Positions 60,558 through 64,000 of a stretch of 64,000 nucleotides of DNA are shown one piece after another. This DNA comes from Flavobacterium sangjuense (lineage in GTDB: Bacteria > Bacteroidota > Bacteroidia > Flavobacteriales > Flavobacteriaceae). The position numbers were made by a program, and so were the translations under genes. Each line of letters starts with the position of its first letter. Positions within the stretch are counted from its first letter, which is position 1. The notes beneath the pieces were generated by a model that was not told where the DNA came from, searched no databases, and saw only the letters and a program-made list of their open reading frames with translations. The stretch covers positions 2,356,001-2,420,000 of the forward strand of contig NZ_CP038810.1 in the NCBI RefSeq assembly GCF_004797125.1. Reading direction: 5' to 3'.

Positions 60558-63500
60558 CTATTTTCTTCTGTAATACTTTCGATACTTTGGATAAGTTACT
60601 ATTCCAATCAAACTTATCGTCCCGATGGAATACCAAATCCAGCTCAATGATTTTGCTTCTCCGCTCGCATACGAGTGCAATCCAACCAAGTGGAAATTCA
60701 CACCATAATACGTAAACAATATCGACAGAAAAGCAAACATTGCCATCAGATTAAATAACCATTTGTTGCGCAAAGCAGGAACAAAACGGGCATGAATTAC
60801 AAAAGCATACACCATAATACTAATCAAAGCCCAAGTCTCTTTTGGATCCCAACCCCAATATCTTCCCCAACTTTCATTCGCCCATTGTCCACCTAAAAAG
60901 TTTCCGATGGCAAGCATTACCAATCCAACAGTCAAAGCCATTTCATTGATAATCGTTATTTCTTTGATGTTGAGTTCCATTTTGGCTTTATTCTTTTCGG
61001 TGGTGAAAAGCATCAATAACAAGGATACAAAACCTAAGATCATTCCCAATGCAAACGGTCCGTAGCTTGCCACAATAACCGCTACGTGTATCATCAGCCA
61101 ATAGGAATTTAAAACTGGCTGCAGATTCGCAATTTCGGGGTCGATCCAGTTCGCGTAAGCCGCTGTTAATATCATTGCCGATACAAAAGCACAGGCAGCA
61201 ACCGTAAGTTTGGAATTGCTTTTATAATAGATTCCAAAAAGAGTATCCACTATATATTTTCCCGAAAGCGATGGTTTTCTCTTTTCCCATGCAAATGCCA
61301 ATCCGAAGAACATCGTTGACCAGGCAACATAAACAATCGCTTCATACGCATTACTCCAAGGCGCGTGACCCGAAATATACCAACGGAAAATTAAGGCTGT
61401 GGTATGCAGTGTAAACATCAATCCAATAGCAATATGAGCACAATTGATTAAGATGTTCGTTATTCTTCTTTCCTTAAAAATATTGATGATGATAAGCAAA
61501 AACATCAAAGCTGCTGCTGTCAAATACCAATAAGGCAACTTCTGAAGTACATCATATTTGTTATACAATATTTCATAATCAATCTTTTTGTCCGATGGGC
61601 GAACCGCTTTTCCAAACTTCTTTTGGTAGTTTTCCATGCCTACCAAATAGGTATTTGCCATCGTATAATTGTTATCCTGTGTAGCTTTAAGCAATGCGTC
61701 AAGATAAATTGGCAGCGCATTTTTTATCGTATCTAATGCAGTTCCTGTTGGATGACTGGCTTCTAAAAACGAAACCCATTTGTTATTGGCGTCTTTTGGA
61801 ATTGGAAAAATCCGCAATATTTTTCCGCTTAAGGCCGCATTCAACAGATTGACTTTTTTATCGGTTTCTACAAAGTCTTTTTCAAACTGATTTGGATTAG
61901 CCGCTTTATATGCTTCATCTAAATAAGGCGATAATTTATAATTCCCTCTTTCATCAAAACACGAACGGAACGTAGCATATTTTGCATCCGATTTAATTCC
62001 GAGAATTTTTCGAATACTATCATTCCCGCTTTTGATATAAATCAAAGGAACTTCAAACCAAACGGCAGGAAACTGAGTCATCGATATAAATGCCTGATCG
62101 GAATTCATTTCGCCGTACTTGTTATTATGGCTCACTTTTCGCAACAATTCAGAAGAAAAAGTATTGATAGGTTTCATTCTTCCGCCATCATCCTGAATAA
62201 CCAATCTTCCAAATTGAGAGGCATGTTTTTCAGAGACTTTGTATTTATTCAGAATAGAATCCAGCTGTTTTGACGAAGGCAATTGATTGTGAGCACCATG
62301 ATTCTGAGCCAATCCGTTAAACGAAATCAACAGTATTAGTACGGATAAAAGTTTGGCTTTTTTCTTTTTTACATTTTCAAGTTTTCGTTTCAAATCATCA
62401 AATCGGGTGTTTTTAACAAACAATATGGCTAACAAACAAAAGAACAATATAAAATAACCAATATACGTTATCGTTGTTCCCCAAAAATCATGATTCACAG
62501 AAAGCACCGTTCCTTTTTCGTCCGGATCAAAAGAAGCCTGGAAGAAACGATAGCCTTTGTGATCCAAAATATGATTCATATATATTCGGGCATCATACGT
62601 TTTGGTAGAATCCAGCACAGTAACTTTACTTTCATAAGACGAATAACTTTTCTCTGTTCCCGGATATTTTTGAGCAATAAAATCGTTCAGTTTTAAGCTA
62701 AAAGGTAAGATATATACTTTACTTCCAAAACTCAAAGTAAACTCAAGATTTCCTAATTTAATAACCTTTGGCTCGCCTTGTTTTCCTTTGGAACCAACAA
62801 GTGTAACTTCTTGCTCTTTACCATCAGTTTTAATTACTAACGTAACCGCATCATCACCGTTTTTGGCTTTAAAATCACCGCTGCCTTTATAGGTTTTAAT
62901 TCCTTTTTTAGGCTGATCCGGAATTACAAATTGTGCGCCACCAACATTATACAACGAACGATACATTAACGCCTGAACAGAATCTTTGGTTACTTTACCT
63001 TGTAATTTATCTGCCATTCGCATGAATTGCCCATCAAACGGAGAAGAAATTGTGTTGGTTTTCGTATCGATGTTAATTGCGCCTTTTGTTGGTTTATTCA
63101 AAGCAAAAAGTACATTGTGAATATCCTGAATTTCGCCTTCCTTCAGCATGTGTTCGTGACGTGTTCCTCCACCCGATTCTACTAACCTCAAATAAATATC
63201 GCCAGTAGCTGATTCTTTGATAGTTTCTTTGGCATCGAGCACAAAGTCTTTATACTCGACTTCAAACGGGATTTCAGCAAACTTATCATTAATCGAAAAA
63301 TGATTGTTAGTAACCGGAGAAAGCAACAATGGCTTTTCAAAAACCCTGCGCATCATTTTTCCTTCGTACGTACCATCAACAAAAACCGTCAAATAATTTT
63401 TATCAGAATAAAATTGATTGGAAGCTGCGCCTTCGCGGATTGGCATCATGCCTTCAAAGCTGATGTATCGGGTAATAAAAGCACCGGAAATAATAAAAAT

Positions 63501-63758
63501 AAAAGACAAATGAAGTGCTAAAGTTGCCCATTTTTCTTTTTTGTACAATTGGTAACGCTTGATATTCCCAATGAAATTAATCACAAAAAACAACATGATT
63601 CCTTCAAACCACCAGGCGTTGTAAACTAAAATTCTTGCTGTGTCGGTGTTGTATTTGCTTTCGATGAATGTTCCGGCAGCCATCGCGACAGCAAAACCAA
63701 GAAACAAAACAGCCATTAAACGTGTAGAGAATAAAATCGAGTATATTTTCTTTTCCAT
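60558..63758 (-). CDS. ccsBA: Fused CcsB-CcsA cytochrome c biogenesis protein
   Basis: A 1066-residue membrane protein joining a ResB/CcsB-type N-terminal half with a CcsA-type C-terminal half. Hydrophobic segments cluster at about 13-35, 50-65, 85-105, 430-450, 470-485 and 750-1055. The heme-handling signature WGRYWGWDPKETWALISI is near residue 965. In system II the fused protein delivers heme across the membrane and attaches it to CxxCH motifs. It could mature the diheme proteins encoded at 38-42 kb. It has no separate CcsB start inside the gene. Confidence 0.93.
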   Translation of the reverse strand: MEKKIYSILFSTRLMAVLFLGFAVAMAAGTFIESKYNTDTARILVYNAWWFEGIMLFFVINFIGNIKRYQLYKKEKWATLALHLSFIFIISGAFITRYISFEGMMPIREGAASNQFYSDKNYLTVFVDGTYEGKMMRRVFEKPLLLSPVTNNHFSINDKFAEIPFEVEYKDFVLDAKETIKESATGDIYLRLVESGGGTRHEHMLKEGEIQDIHNVLFALNKPTKGAINIDTKTNTISSPFDGQFMRMADKLQGKVTKDSVQALMYRSLYNVGGAQFVIPDQPKKGIKTYKGSGDFKAKNGDDAVTLVIKTDGKEQEVTLVGSKGKQGEPKVIKLGNLEFTLSFGSKVYILPFSLKLNDFIAQKYPGTEKSYSSYESKVTVLDSTKTYDARIYMNHILDHKGYRFFQASFDPDEKGTVLSVNHDFWGTTITYIGYFILFFCLLAILFVKNTRFDDLKRKLENVKKKKAKLLSVLILLISFNGLAQNHGAHNQLPSSKQLDSILNKYKVSEKHASQFGRLVIQDDGGRMKPINTFSSELLRKVSHNNKYGEMNSDQAFISMTQFPAVWFEVPLIYIKSGNDSIRKILGIKSDAKYATFRSCFDERGNYKLSPYLDEAYKAANPNQFEKDFVETDKKVNLLNAALSGKILRIFPIPKDANNKWVSFLEASHPTGTALDTIKNALPIYLDALLKATQDNNYTMANTYLVGMENYQKKFGKAVRPSDKKIDYEILYNKYDVLQKLPYWYLTAAALMFLLIIINIFKERRITNILINCAHIAIGLMFTLHTTALIFRWYISGHAPWSNAYEAIVYVAWSTMFFGLAFAWEKRKPSLSGKYIVDTLFGIYYKSNSKLTVAACAFVSAMILTAAYANWIDPEIANLQPVLNSYWLMIHVAVIVASYGPFALGMILGFVSLLLMLFTTEKNKAKMELNIKEITIINEMALTVGLVMLAIGNFLGGQWANESWGRYWGWDPKETWALISIMVYAFVIHARFVPALRNKWLFNLMAMFAFLSILFTYYGVNFHLVGLHSYASGEAKSLSWIWYSIGTISLIGIVTYPKYRKYYRRK

Positions 63759-63790
63759 AAAGTTGGAATAATATTTTTAAAAAAGTGCTA

Positions 63791-63798
63791 CAAAAATA
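63791..63798 (-). promoter_or_regulatory. Candidate -7 box (TATTTTTG) of ccsBA
   Basis: TATTTTTG fits TAnnTTTG on the minus strand; leader of about 27 nt. No TTG at the standard distance. Confidence 0.4.
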
Positions 63799-63913
63799 AC
63801 GTAAATAAATAGATTTCTCCTTCATTTATTTTGGGTTTTAATACTTTTTTATGAGTTGTGGATTTCTTTTATTTAAACTAAAAAATGAAATTTATTTTCG
63901 ATAATTTAGCCAC

Positions 63914-64000
63914 ATGATTCGAGTGTCGATTATTGGTTCCGGAAATGTTGCCCAACATCTTATTCAAGTATTCAGCAAAGTTACTGATATTGAATTAGTT
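63914..64000 (+). CDS. Rossmann-fold protein (DUF2520-like), 5' end only
   Basis: Only 29 codons are in the window: MIRVSIIGSGNVAQHLIQVF continues to the right edge. The GxGxxAxxL dinucleotide-binding motif is clear. The start and motif resemble the DUF2520/NADP-oxidoreductase-like proteins common in Bacteroidetes, but too little is present to be certain. Confidence 0.6.
   Translation, partial: MIRVSIIGSGNVAQHLIQVFSKVTDIELV

Overview
The window looks like chromosomal DNA of a member of the Flavobacteriaceae, most likely Flavobacterium or a close relative. The evidence is low GC content, Bacteroidetes-type promoters (TTG, 19-23 bp, TAnnTTTG), type IX secretion (T9SS) C-terminal sorting domains, many SpII lipoproteins, and gene fusions usual in this phylum: LpxC-FabZ, CcsB-CcsA and a 2-oxoacid dehydrogenase E1 alpha/beta fusion. 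I see no insertion sequence, prophage, CRISPR array, tRNA or rRNA. The only RNA gene I can support is the small SRP RNA.

Region by region. 1-10.3 kb: partial ABC-F protein, a thioredoxin-fold lipoprotein, a TalC-type transaldolase, an SDR, a dipeptide epimerase, SRP RNA facing a glutamine cyclotransferase gene from back-to-back promoters, an AlgI-like MBOAT acyltransferase with an SGNH-like partner, and a methyltransferase/DUF4242 pair. 10.5-21.9 kb: a divergent trypsin-like protein, the E1 fusion, cyclophilin, SUI1, a nucleoside phosphorylase, two tandem GNATs, a solute-binding-like protein, a transglutaminase-like membrane protein, two envelope proteins and uracil-DNA glycosylase. 22-35.1 kb: MutS2 without Smr domain, DCC protein, a T9SS protein, dicarboxylate symporter, chorismate synthase, an LpxH-like phosphoesterase, bacillithiol BshA and a VWA membrane protein.

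35.2-41.8 kb: FabG, then a co-directional cluster of ECF sigma factor, short anti-sigma-like protein, Spy/CpxP-like protein, MbnP-family protein, diheme peroxidase, a T9SS YHYH-domain protein and a second diheme peroxidase. This is the most system-like accessory block, probably for metal (copper) handling or oxidative protein maturation at the cell surface. 42-46.3 kb: two tandem EF-hand/leucine-rich T9SS paralogues. 46.4-55.4 kb: sucD, an NTF2-like protein, and the lipid A block (divergent LpxD, EF-P, LpxA, LpxC-FabZ, LpxD, HD protein), then MenD. 55.5-64 kb: GNAT, amidase lipoprotein, glutathione peroxidase, a second ECF sigma/anti-sigma pair, the cytochrome c biogenesis fusion CcsBA and the start of a Rossmann-fold gene.

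The intergenic regions are unusually rich in short repeats. A 43-bp exact repeat lies in the same orientation just upstream of fabG and the nucleoside phosphorylase gene. A 41-bp hairpin repeat lies upstream of aroC and bshA. At bshA it separates the gene from a second, synonymously diverged copy of its own first 12 codons. Other repeats are inverted arrays of short words and a 4 x 22-bp tandem repeat. All functional calls are from reading the sequence; no database search was run.
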